DNA from: DASPKO01 sp035628055
GTDB taxonomy: Bacteria; Planctomycetota; Phycisphaerae; Phycisphaerales; UBA1924
Length of the DNA stretch: 27,112 bases
Direction: 5' to 3'
Assembly: GCA_035628055.1 (NCBI GenBank)
Contig: DASPKO010000193.1
Span: forward strand, 1 to 27,112
The position numbers were made by a program, and so were the translations under genes. The notes under the pieces were generated by a model. The model was not told the origin of the DNA. It searched no databases and was given only the letters and a program-made list of their open reading frames with translations. Shown one piece after another: positions 1 through 6,646 of this stretch (position 1 is its first letter; each line of letters opens with the position of its first letter).

Positions 1-1
1 G

Positions 2-88
2 ACGCTGCTGGCGGGCGCCGCCGCCTGGGCGCTGGGGGCCCTGGGCCGCCGAGCGCCTGGTCGCACCGGGGCGCGGGGCCTACATTGA
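2..88 (+). CDS. C-terminal end of an unknown gene (partial)
   Basis: One forward frame is open from the window edge to a TGA at 86-88. It encodes about 28 residues: an Ala/Leu/Gly-rich hydrophobic stretch followed by an Arg/Gly-rich tail. This would fit the last membrane helix and cytoplasmic tail of a membrane protein, but the piece is too short to assign. Other frames are also open here, which is common in GC-rich DNA, so the reading is weak. The gene would end about 35 bases before greA. Confidence 0.3.
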   Translation, partial: TLLAGAAAWALGALGRRAPGRTGARGLH

Positions 89-123
89 GCTTTTGGGCCC
101 GTGTGGCGCTCGGAAGGACCGCG

Positions 124-597
124 ATGGAACTGGTTACCCGCGACGAGAAGGCGGCGCTGGAAGAACGCCTCTCGGCGCTCCTGGCCAATCGCCCCCTCAT
201 TTCCCAGCGCATCGCCGAGGCCCGGGCGCTGGGGGACCTGAAGGAAAACGCGGAGTACCACAGCGCCCGCGAGGAGCAGGGCCTCCAGGAGGCCGAGATT
301 CGCCGCCTCGAGGAGCGCCTCGCCCGCGTCAGCGTCATCGATGAGTCCATGCACCGCGACCTGGGCGTCGTCTTCCTCGGCGCCACGGTCCGCCTCCGCG
401 AGGTCGGCTCCGACGAGGAGGAGCTCTTCCGGCTCGTCGGCGAGTCCTCCGGCTCGGCCACACCGCGCGGGGACGTCGTCGAGGTGACCCTGAACAGCCC
501 GATGGGCGAGGCCCTGCTCAAGGCCCGCGTGGGAGAGACCGTCGGCGTGCGCACGCCCCGGGGCGTCAAGCACTTCGAGATCCTCGGGCTCGTGTAG
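124..597 (+). CDS. greA: Transcription elongation factor GreA
   Basis: GreA enters the secondary channel of backtracked RNA polymerase and stimulates cleavage of the nascent transcript. The 157-residue product matches the usual length of about 158. The N-terminal coiled coil carries the signature GDLKENAEYHSAREEQ (about residues 37-52), including the acidic tip residues that act at the polymerase active site. The C-terminal half (about 80-157) is the FKBP-like domain, with the usual SPMGEALL segment and a final HFEILGLV. I chose the ATG at 124 because a GGAAGGA Shine-Dalgarno site at 112-118 precedes it. The frame stays open upstream to a TTG at 85, but that extension has no family counterpart. 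Confidence 0.95.
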   Translation: MELVTRDEKAALEERLSALLANRPLISQRIAEARALGDLKENAEYHSAREEQGLQEAEIRRLEERLARVSVIDESMHRDLGVVFLGATVRLREVGSDEEELFRLVGESSGSATPRGDVVEVTLNSPMGEALLKARVGETVGVRTPRGVKHFEILGLV

Positions 598-633
598 CCC
601 TCGCACCCGCTCGGCGGCGAGAGCGTTATCGGG

Positions 634-651
634 GCCGGCGACCGGTTTTTT
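634..651 (+). terminator. Possible weak terminator after greA
   Basis: A short hairpin, GCCGG-CGA-CCGGT (634-646, one G-U pair), is followed directly by six T residues (646-651), 37 bases after the greA stop. The stem is short and the loop only three bases, so it is a weak candidate for a rho-independent terminator. Confidence 0.35.
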
Positions 652-679
652 CCTATGGATTTGGCGCGTGCCCGCTCGA

Positions 680-685
680 TAGACT
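680..685 (+). promoter_or_regulatory. Candidate -10 element upstream of the 740 gene
   Basis: TAGACT fits the TANNNT -10 pattern seen elsewhere in this window and lies 54 bases before the ATG at 740. No well-spaced -35 hexamer is visible, so the call rests on the hexamer alone. Confidence 0.3.
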
Positions 686-739
686 CGCGGAGGCCCGCGA
701 GCGCGGCGCGAGCCATGCTCACCCCACCCTGCCGGGAAG

Positions 740-1072
740 ATGACCGTGGGTATCGATTTCGCCCTTGACGAGCTCTACGCCACCGGCTGGTCCGAGCTGG
801 ACTCCAGCGGGTGCGGCCGGAGCAGCGATGGTCGCGAGTTCCCCAAACCCGAGCGGGTGCGCCGGGAGTTCAGCGCCGCCGGCCTCGACCTGGCCATCAG
901 CCGCGTCGACCGGTACGACTGTTTCCAGGCGCACTGGTCGGGCACTCCCGGAACCGCGGGGGGATCGGTCGTCGGGCGCACCGAGGCGGAGGCCGCCATC
1001 TTTGCGCTCGCCCAGCTCCGGCGCCAACTGACCGGCTCGTCACGGCCGCGCCTGGCGACGGCCGGGGCGTAG
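740..1072 (+). CDS. Small conserved-looking protein of unknown function
   Basis: This encodes 110 residues with no signal peptide, membrane segment or motif I recognise. The middle contains a Cys and several aromatic residues (VDRYDCFQAHW). The end looks like an amphipathic helix (GRTEAEAAIFALAQLRRQL), a style common at the end of small soluble domains. Codon use is GC-rich at third positions like its neighbours, and it fills the space between greA and the tRNA, so I think it is real. The start is uncertain: the GGGAAG at 734-739 touches the ATG instead of lying at normal distance. No function is proposed. Confidence 0.6.
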   Translation: MTVGIDFALDELYATGWSELDSSGCGRSSDGREFPKPERVRREFSAAGLDLAISRVDRYDCFQAHWSGTPGTAGGSVVGRTEAEAAIFALAQLRRQLTGSSRPRLATAGA

Positions 1073-1131
1073 TCACCGCAACGCCCGCGCGCCAATCCGG
1101 TTCCCCGACAACACCTCGAACCTCTCCTGGC

Positions 1132-1160
1132 TTGAGAGGGGTGCGCGGCCCGGCTAGATT
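1132..1160 (+). promoter_or_regulatory. Promoter of tRNA-Glu
   Basis: TTGAGA (1132-1137) and TAGATT (1155-1160) are separated by 17 bases, the ideal housekeeping-sigma layout. Transcription would start near 1167, about 13 bases before the mature tRNA. The promoter, tRNA and terminator together form a free-standing unit. Confidence 0.75.
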
Positions 1161-1179
1161 TACCCCGGCTTTTCGGACT

Positions 1180-1254
1180 GGCCCCATCGTCTAGTCCGGT
1201 CCAGGACGCCAGGTTCTCATCCTGGAAACAGGGGTTCGAATCCCCTTGGGGTCA
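1180..1254 (+). tRNA. tRNA-Glu (anticodon CUC)
   Basis: The 75 bases fold as a full cloverleaf: acceptor stem GGCCCCA/TGGGGTC with one G-U pair, D arm with GTC/GAC stem, anticodon stem CCAGG/CCTGG, loop TTCTCAT with anticodon CTC, four-base variable loop, and T arm AGGGG-TTCGAAT-CCCCT. The discriminator base is A1254. The anticodon decodes GAG, the preferred glutamate codon in a GC-rich genome. The 3' CCA is not encoded (TTG follows), so a CCA-adding enzyme must supply it. Confidence 0.95.
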
Positions 1255-1265
1255 TTGACCTTGGC

Positions 1266-1312
1266 GCAGGGGCATCGCCGGCTCACACCGGACATGCCCC
1301 TGCTCTATTTTT
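1266..1312 (+). terminator. Rho-independent terminator of tRNA-Glu
   Basis: GCAGGGGCAT (1266-1275) pairs perfectly with ATGCCCCTGC (1294-1303). The loop contains a second small CCGG/CCGG stem. A T-rich tract (TCTATTTTT, to 1312) follows. This is a strong terminator starting 11 bases after the tRNA end. Confidence 0.85.
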
Positions 1313-1335
1313 GCACGGGCATACCGCCCCGTGCC

Positions 1336-1353
1336 AGTGGCAGGAGCGCCACT
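1336..1353 (+). repeat. Inverted repeat upstream of the HTH-fusion gene
   Basis: AGTGGC (1336-1341) and GCCACT (1348-1353) are perfect inverted arms around a six-base spacer, centred about 40 bases before the ATG at 1385. It could be an operator for the HTH protein encoded just downstream, or simply an mRNA hairpin. The sequence alone cannot decide. Confidence 0.4.
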
Positions 1354-1384
1354 CGGCCCCTGCTTTGCACCAGCCGTGACCTCG

Positions 1385-2863
1385 ATGCACCACCTGGACA
1401 CCTTCCTCGTCCTCGACACCGCCGCGCAGGTGAAGGCATTGGCGCAGCCCGACCGCCTCGCGATGCTGCGGCTCCTCCGGGAGGAGCCGGCCAGCATCAC
1501 CATGATCGCCGCCCGCCTGGACATCCCCCCCAACCGGGCCCACTACCACCTCCAGCAACTTCTCGAGCATGGGCTGGTTCGCGAGGTCGGAACGGGACGA
1601 AAGCGCTGGAAGAGCGAAGAGCGGTTCTACCTGGCCAGCGCGCAGCACTTCCTTGTCGATCCCAGCCTGGGATGCTGGGACGCGGACGCGACCGCCGCGC
1701 TGCGCCGCGCCGCCGAACTCATTTTCTTCGATTGGCGCCGCCGCGAGGTGCTGGAGGTCGACCTTGGCGCCGTGGCCGCGCGCGCGGTGCGCCACGGCGT
1801 CGGGGTGCGCCCGGGCGACCACGTGCTGGTGATGTACGGCCCGTACGCGCTGCAGATGGCCGAGGCCCTCGTGGTGGAGATTCGGGCCGCGGGCGGGCAC
1901 CCGATCGAGTCCATCTGGTCGCGCGGGCTCCACGAGCGGCTCATGGAGCGGATGAGCCTGGAGGACCTGGCGGCGTGCCCGATCGTGGATCCGGCCCAGG
2001 ACGCGCGCCTGGCCTCGGTGATCTTCGCCGCCAGTGGCATGCCCCAGGGCCCCCCCCCGACCGAGGCGCAGCGCCGCATGCTGGCCCCCATCCTGGAGAA
2101 CATGTCACGCTGGAAGCGCTCGCTGCGCGCGCGCGGCGTGCGCAATCTCCAGCTCAGCCTCCCCCACCGCGGGGAGTTCTTTCCCGTGACGCCGGGCTGC
2201 CCCGAGCCGACCGACGCGTACTGGGGCGCGCTCCAAGTCCCTCATGAAGTCCTGCAGCGCCGGGGCGAGCTCCTCGCCGCCGCGGTCGCCGGCGCGACCA
2301 GCGCGCACCTGACCGGCCCGCACGGGGGCGACCTCCGCATCGAGCTGGACCCGCAGATCGTGCACGTCAGCGACGGGGTGATCTCCGATCGCGACGTCGC
2401 GGCCGGACAGGTGTTCGACGAGCTTCCGGCGGGAAGCCTGGTGGTGCTTCCCCGCCCCGGGGGGGCCGACGGAACGTTCCACGCCGACTACGCCTTTGCG
2501 CGGGGCCAGCACTTCCGGGACCTGACAATCACTCTCGAGCGGGGCCGGATAACCGGCCTGGCGGGGCCCAAGGAGGTCGACCTGCTCGGCGACCACCTGC
2601 GGGCCATGGCCGGTGACGGAGACCTGATCTCCGCGGTGCAGATCGGCCTGAACCCGGGGTGCGGGGGCGGGGTGACGGGCAAGCCGAACCTGGACATGGC
2701 CGCCGAAGGAGTCGTCGGGCTGGTCTTTGGCAATAACGAGATTCTGGGCGGGAAAGTCTCTGCGACGTTCACGCTGATGGTTCCCGCCCGGGGCGCCACC
2801 CTGACGGTGGGTCGGACCGAGGTGGTGCGGGACGGGGTGCTGGGTGCGGAGTTCGTGGGCTAG
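1385..2863 (+). CDS. ArsR-like winged-helix domain fused to an M29/NicX-like domain
   Basis: The 492-residue product has two parts. Residues about 10-85 form a winged-helix DNA-binding domain of the ArsR type (ALAQPDRLAMLRLLREEP, then a recognition helix around NRAHYHLQQLLEHGLV). From about residue 140 to the end it resembles M29 aminopeptidase or NicX-like metalloenzymes: a GDHVLVMYGPYALQMAEALV segment, then GGDLRIEL, GLNPGCGGGVTGKPN and GNNEILGG. Where those enzymes normally carry metal-binding His residues around GTVHIALG and H.D, this protein has GLVFGNNE and FTL, so catalysis is doubtful. It may be a ligand-sensing regulator derived from an enzyme. I chose the ATG at 1385 because the HTH domain begins just after it. 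An in-frame GTG at 1331 would run through the inverted repeat. No clear Shine-Dalgarno site is present. Confidence 0.75.
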   Translation: MHHLDTFLVLDTAAQVKALAQPDRLAMLRLLREEPASITMIAARLDIPPNRAHYHLQQLLEHGLVREVGTGRKRWKSEERFYLASAQHFLVDPSLGCWDADATAALRRAAELIFFDWRRREVLEVDLGAVAARAVRHGVGVRPGDHVLVMYGPYALQMAEALVVEIRAAGGHPIESIWSRGLHERLMERMSLEDLAACPIVDPAQDARLASVIFAASGMPQGPPPTEAQRRMLAPILENMSRWKRSLRARGVRNLQLSLPHRGEFFPVTPGCPEPTDAYWGALQVPHEVLQRRGELLAAAVAGATSAHLTGPHGGDLRIELDPQIVHVSDGVISDRDVAAGQVFDELPAGSLVVLPRPGGADGTFHADYAFARGQHFRDLTITLERGRITGLAGPKEVDLLGDHLRAMAGDGDLISAVQIGLNPGCGGGVTGKPNLDMAAEGVVGLVFGNNEILGGKVSATFTLMVPARGATLTVGRTEVVRDGVLGAEFVG

Positions 2864-2869
2864 GGAAGG

Positions 2870-2896
2870 CCGCCCGGGTGGAAGGCGACTTTTTTT
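2870..2896 (+). terminator. Possible terminator after the HTH-fusion gene
   Basis: A small hairpin CCGC-CCGG-GTGG (2870-2881) is followed, after eight bases, by seven T residues (2890-2896). The T run is striking in this GC-rich DNA, but the stem is short and not adjacent to it. Confidence 0.35.
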
Positions 2897-2926
2897 GAAC
2901 TCGGGCCCGGATGTCCGGGTCGTCCC

Positions 2927-2956
2927 TTGGCTCGGGGTTTGCCGATGGGGTAGACT
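2927..2956 (+). promoter_or_regulatory. Promoter of the H-X9-DG pseudopilin gene
   Basis: TTGGCT (2927-2932) and TAGACT (2951-2956) are separated by 18 bases. Transcription would start near 2963, leaving a leader of about 60 bases before the ATG at 3026, which has its own Shine-Dalgarno site. Confidence 0.6.
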
Positions 2957-3025
2957 TGTTGCAACCGAAGCCCGTTCTGGGCCTAGGTATTGATCGGACG
3001 GAACGAAAAGCCAGGGAGCACGCCC

Positions 3026-4075
3026 ATGACGCGTACGCGCAGCGCTCGCACGAGCCGGTGCCGGGGTTTCACCTTGATCGAGCTGCTCGTGGTGGTGGCG
3101 ATCATCACCATCCTGATCTCGATCCTGCTCCCGGCCCTGCGCGGGGCCCGGGCCGCGGCCTATGCGGCCAAGGAGCAGGCCTCCGGTCAGCAGAAGGTGG
3201 AGGCCTGGACGACCTACGCGGTGATGAACCGCGACGAGGCGTTCACCGGGTACATCCCCTGGGCGGCGGGCCACCTGAGCAACATGCCCGGGGCCCATGT
3301 GTGGCTGCACCCCGACCCCTGGATGCCGGGCTACATGGTCGAGGGCAACGTCATCAAGGTGAACGGCCTGCGCTTCATGGGCGCCACCGAGCTGCCGCTC
3401 GAGGCCCTCATGGTGGACCGCGCCACCTTCAAGGACTTCAACTCGCGCCCCAACGGACCCGCGACCATCTCGACCGGCTCACCTCCCACCACGCTGTACG
3501 ACGGTGGCGGGGGCACCGTGCAGGCCGCCGCGGCGTACCACCCGTCGCTGGGCATGAACACGACGTACGTCGGCGGCAACTGGCACCGCGGCGCTTTCCC
3601 GAACTACAGCACGGGCGCGGCCTACAACCGCATCGGGCATCCGAACCCGAAGTGGTATGTGACGCATCTGCACGAGATCCGGCGCTCCTCCCAGCTCATG
3701 ATCTTCACCTCGGCCCGGGGCGTCGACATCAAGACCACGGGCTTCACCGGTGGCGGCATCAACTATGGCCGCAATCCCGCCGCATGGACCGGCTCGTCCA
3801 TCGTCGCTCCGGGCTTCTGGGAGGTCGTCCCGCCGCGCTCGGGCTATCCGACCAACTCGACGGTCGTCACCTGGGTCACGTCCAACAAGTTCACCGAGGC
3901 GACCGACCCGAAGAACTGGGGCTTCGTGCACCCGCGGCACGCCGACCGGGCCGTCTCGGTGATGACCGATGGGCACGTGGAGATGCTCAGCCTGAAGGAC
4001 CTGCGCGACATGCGCCGCTGGGCCAACAAGGCCACGAACCCGGACTGGGTCTTCTCCCCGCTGGGCCCCCCGTAA
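3026..4075 (+). CDS. Type II secretion pseudopilin-like protein with H-X9-DG domain
   Basis: The 349-residue product starts with a short basic leader and the prepilin cleavage/methylation motif RG|FTLIELLVVVAI (cleavage after Gly, Glu at +5), followed by a hydrophobic helix to about residue 37. It would be cut by a prepilin peptidase and displayed through a pilus or type II secretion-like machine. Near the C-terminus, HADRAVSVMTDG is an exact H-X9-DG motif, typical of the large planctomycete prepilin families. The body between is Gly/Asn/Thr-rich with many aromatic residues, as in an extracellular domain. AGGGAG at 3013-3018 sets the ATG at 3026; an in-frame ATT at 2990 has no such support. 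The gene stands alone, far from the pilus operon at the other end of the window. Confidence 0.9.
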   Translation: MTRTRSARTSRCRGFTLIELLVVVAIITILISILLPALRGARAAAYAAKEQASGQQKVEAWTTYAVMNRDEAFTGYIPWAAGHLSNMPGAHVWLHPDPWMPGYMVEGNVIKVNGLRFMGATELPLEALMVDRATFKDFNSRPNGPATISTGSPPTTLYDGGGGTVQAAAAYHPSLGMNTTYVGGNWHRGAFPNYSTGAAYNRIGHPNPKWYVTHLHEIRRSSQLMIFTSARGVDIKTTGFTGGGINYGRNPAAWTGSSIVAPGFWEVVPPRSGYPTNSTVVTWVTSNKFTEATDPKNWGFVHPRHADRAVSVMTDGHVEMLSLKDLRDMRRWANKATNPDWVFSPLGPP

Positions 4076-4144
4076 GCGAGCGCCGCCGGATCGAACCGAG
4101 CGTCTGACGGCATATCAACACACGGCGGGCCCGAGCGATCCATC

Positions 4145-4657
4145 GTGCACGGATCCCGGGTCCGGGCACGGGGCTCTGGCTTGAACCTGGACGAGCTGCG
4201 CTATCGCTCCCGCCGGCTGATCGACCGGCTGCGCAGCGGGGAGCTGGAGCGGCAGAAACTCATCGCCCTCGCGCTGGTCCTGGTCGTCCTGGTGCTGTTC
4301 ATCGCGCTCAACCTGTGGCCGGCGCTGCGGCCCCGCCCGGTCGCAACCGAGCCGCAATCGGCGGGCTGGACCGCGGCGCGGGAGCTCAACGCGCAGCTCC
4401 GCGAGCGCGGCTTTCACGACGTGGAGTTCGCCGTCGAGTCCGAGCGACCCCTGAAGTTTGGCCTGGTCGGGGGCGTCATGACCGAGGACGACCTCGAGGA
4501 GCTCCAGCGCGTGGCTCGCGAGCTGCGCCCCGAGGGCGACTACGACGTGCGCGTCGAGGTCATCGAGCTGATGAGCGAAGAGGACAACGTGATGCCGGCG
4601 GATGGGGCGGGCGCCACCGACGCGGGCGCGGACGAGCCCGTCGGACCGGACGACTGA
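4145..4657 (+). CDS. Single-pass membrane protein with BON-like C-terminal domain
   Basis: The product is 170 residues from the GTG at 4145. A basic N-terminal segment precedes one strong membrane helix (LIALALVLVVLVLFIALNLW, about residues 39-59). The soluble domain (about 75-150) contains VEFAVESERPLKFGLVGGVM, then an acidic helix and YDVRVEVIEL. This alternation of strand, glycine turn, helix and strand resembles a BON domain, but the match is by eye. The last 20 residues are acidic and low complexity. The start is unsure: a TTG at 4181 would remove 12 residues, and neither start has a Shine-Dalgarno site. It lies 69 bases after the pseudopilin and 38 before tyrS. The function is unknown. 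Confidence 0.65.
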   Translation: MHGSRVRARGSGLNLDELRYRSRRLIDRLRSGELERQKLIALALVLVVLVLFIALNLWPALRPRPVATEPQSAGWTAARELNAQLRERGFHDVEFAVESERPLKFGLVGGVMTEDDLEELQRVARELRPEGDYDVRVEVIELMSEEDNVMPADGAGATDAGADEPVGPDD

Positions 4658-4683
4658 GGTCGTAACCAAGCCGCGCCCGGTGC

Positions 4684-4689
4684 TACCCT
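4684..4689 (+). promoter_or_regulatory. -10 element placing the tyrS start codon at +1
   Basis: TACCCT is followed by six bases (CGCGCC) and then the ATG at 4696. With normal -10 spacing, transcription starts on the A of ATG, giving a leaderless mRNA. There is no Shine-Dalgarno site, and no -35 hexamer is recognisable. The same layout occurs at four other genes in this window. Confidence 0.6.
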
Positions 4690-4695
4690 CGCGCC

Positions 4696-6021
4696 ATGAT
4701 GCCGGGTGCGCGCGATCTCCTTTCCGAGCTGCGGGCCCGCGGCCTGCTCCACCAGGCGACCGCGGAGACGGAACTGGCCCGGCACCTGGCCACGGGGCGG
4801 CGGCGCGTCTACGCCGGCTTCGACCCCACCGCCGACTCGCTGACGATCGGCAACCTCGTCCCGATCATGCTGCTGCGGCACGCCCAGCGGGCCGGGCACG
4901 AGCCGGTGGTGGTCATGGGCGGGGGGACGGGGTGCATCGGGGACCCCTCGGGCAAGAGCGCCGAGCGCGAGCTCATGACCCTGGAGCGGGTCGAGGCCAA
5001 CGTGCGGGCCCAGCGGCGGATCTTCGAGCGCCTGCTCGGGGAGGGCGCGGGCGACGGAGCGGGTGGAAGCGGGCCCCTCGTGCTGAACAACCACGACTGG
5101 CTCGCGCGGCTCGGGTACCTCGAGGCGCCGCGCGACATCGGCAAGCACTTCTCGGTCAACGCGATGATCCAGAAGGAGTCGGTGCGCGAGCGGCTCGAGG
5201 CCCGCGAGCAGGGCATCAGCTACACCGAGTTCTCGTACATGGTGCTCCAGGCGTACGACTTCGCCCACCTCCACGCGGCCCACGGGGTCACGGTGCAGGC
5301 CGGGGGGAGCGACCAGTGGGGGAACATCGTGGCCGGCGTGGACCTCATCCGCCGGTTCGCCGCCGAGCGGGGCGCGGGGAGTGCCCAGGAGGCGTACGGC
5401 CTCACCGCGCCCCTGGTGACGCGGGCCGATGGGGGCAAGTTCGGCAAGACCGAGGCGGGGGCGATCTGGCTGACGCCCGAGCGGACCAGCGCGTACGCGA
5501 TGCACCAGTTCTGGCTCAACACCGCGGATGCGGACGTGGGCCGGTTCCTCCGCTTCTTCACCCTGCTCCCGGTGGAGGAGATCGTGGGGCTGGAAGCCCG
5601 GCACGCGGCCCAGCCCGCGGAGCGGCTGGCGCAGCGCGAGCTGGCGGGCAGGGTGACGGAGATGGTTCACGGCCCGGAGGCGCGCGCGCAGGCCGAGCTG
5701 GCGGCCCGGGCGCTGTTCTCGGGCGAGCTGCGGGGCCTGACCGAGAGCCTGCTGCTCGACGCGCTGAGCGCCGCCCCGCGGAGCGAGCACGCGCGCACGG
5801 ACCTTGCCGGGGAGGGGGTGCCGGCGCTCGACGTGCTGGCGCGCACCACCCTGGCCGGCTCCCGGACCCAGGCGCGCAAGCACCTCGAGGAAGGGTCGAT
5901 CCAGGCCAACGGCAGGAGGCTCGAACCCGACTCTCGGCTGACGCTCGACGACCTGCTGCACGGGTCGGTGATCGCGCTGCGGCGCGGCAAGAAGACCTGG
6001 CACGTGACGCTGTGGCGCTGA
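4696..6021 (+). CDS. tyrS: Tyrosyl-tRNA synthetase
   Basis: This enzyme charges tRNA-Tyr with tyrosine in the cytoplasm. The 441-residue class I synthetase has the Rossmann catalytic domain (about 35-360), with GFDPTADSLTIGN, the tyrosine-site segment GGSDQWGNI, and the KMSKS-equivalent KFGKT (about 248-252). An S4 RNA-binding domain follows (about 375-441, RKHLEEGSIQANG). The HIGH motif reads TIGN (about residues 50-53), where both usual histidines are replaced; see findings. Everything else is intact, so it is probably the active enzyme. The next codon is also ATG (4699), but the promoter spacing favours 4696. The following gene starts 142 bases later. Confidence 0.95.
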   Translation: MMPGARDLLSELRARGLLHQATAETELARHLATGRRRVYAGFDPTADSLTIGNLVPIMLLRHAQRAGHEPVVVMGGGTGCIGDPSGKSAERELMTLERVEANVRAQRRIFERLLGEGAGDGAGGSGPLVLNNHDWLARLGYLEAPRDIGKHFSVNAMIQKESVRERLEAREQGISYTEFSYMVLQAYDFAHLHAAHGVTVQAGGSDQWGNIVAGVDLIRRFAAERGAGSAQEAYGLTAPLVTRADGGKFGKTEAGAIWLTPERTSAYAMHQFWLNTADADVGRFLRFFTLLPVEEIVGLEARHAAQPAERLAQRELAGRVTEMVHGPEARAQAELAARALFSGELRGLTESLLLDALSAAPRSEHARTDLAGEGVPALDVLARTTLAGSRTQARKHLEEGSIQANGRRLEPDSRLTLDDLLHGSVIALRRGKKTWHVTLWR

Positions 6022-6163
6022 GCCGGGGCGACCCCGCCTGGTCGGGCGGTTTGCGGTTTTGGAACCTCGCCCCTTGTAGGGGCGTGCGGCAGGCCGTACA
6101 ACATGGCGCGGGGGGCACGCGGGCAGGGCCGGGAACGCCAGAGGCCCCCGGCGGGAACCCTCC
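6022..6163 (+). other. tyrS to ACT-protein intergenic region
   Basis: This 142-base gap holds a perfect six-base-pair hairpin CGCCCC-TTGTA-GGGGCG (6068-6084) without a T tract, so it is not a typical terminator. TTGTAG (6074-6079) and TACAAC (6097-6102) are 17 bases apart and could form a promoter for the ACT gene, but both hexamers are imperfect and the first overlaps the hairpin. Confidence 0.3.
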
Positions 6164-6646
6164 ATGAGCCAGGCACCGACGTCGCTGGAGACCACCGCGG
6201 GGTACGCCGCCCCGACCGTCACGCAGTTCTCGGTTTTCCTCGAGAACAAGGTCGGGCGGCTGCACGAGATGGTGCGGGCGTTCGACCATTCCATCGTCGG
6301 CATCTGCGCCCTGGCGGTGCACGACGCGGCCGACCACGCGGTGGTCAGGCTGATCACCAACAACTCCGCCGAGACCAAGCTGCTGCTCACGCGGCATGAG
6401 TTCCCGTTCACCGAGATGGAGCTGCTGGTGGTCGCGATCGGGCGGACGCACAGCCTCGAGCGGCTCTGCATGTACCTGCTGGGGGCCGAGCTGAACATCC
6501 GGTTTGCGTACCCGCTCATGACCCGGCCCGACGGAACGCCCACGATCGCCCTGGCAGTGGATGACGCCACGCTCGCCGGGCAGATCCTCCGGCGGAAGGA
6601 GTTCCGGCTCTTCGGGGAGGCGGACCTCCCGCGGGCGACCTCGTGA
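6164..6646 (+). CDS. Tandem ACT-domain protein
   Basis: The 160-residue product consists of two ACT-like units and little else. Unit 1 (about 18-87) begins TQFSVFLENKVGRLHEMVRAF, the ACT pattern of strand, conserved Gly-Arg-Leu turn and helix. Unit 2 (about 88-148) contains MELLVVAIGRTHSLERLCMYLLGAELNI and ends in IALAVDDATLAGQIL. ACT pairs bind small ligands, usually amino acids, at their interface and regulate enzymes or transcription; this one has no attached catalytic domain. The next gene starts inside its stop codon (GTGA), which suggests translational coupling. The ATG at 6164 has only a weak GGCGGGAA upstream. The ligand cannot be told from sequence. Confidence 0.85.
   Translation: MSQAPTSLETTAGYAAPTVTQFSVFLENKVGRLHEMVRAFDHSIVGICALAVHDAADHAVVRLITNNSAETKLLLTRHEFPFTEMELLVVAIGRTHSLERLCMYLLGAELNIRFAYPLMTRPDGTPTIALAVDDATLAGQILRRKEFRLFGEADLPRATS

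Noticed and set aside
715..768. A 17-codon frame (ATG at 715) before the 740 gene as a leader peptide
   Set aside because: It overlaps the start of the next gene, has no Shine-Dalgarno site and no regulatory codon run.
4658..4695. T-box leader before tyrS
   Set aside because: The gap is 38 bases and the predicted transcript starts at the ATG, leaving no room for a leader.
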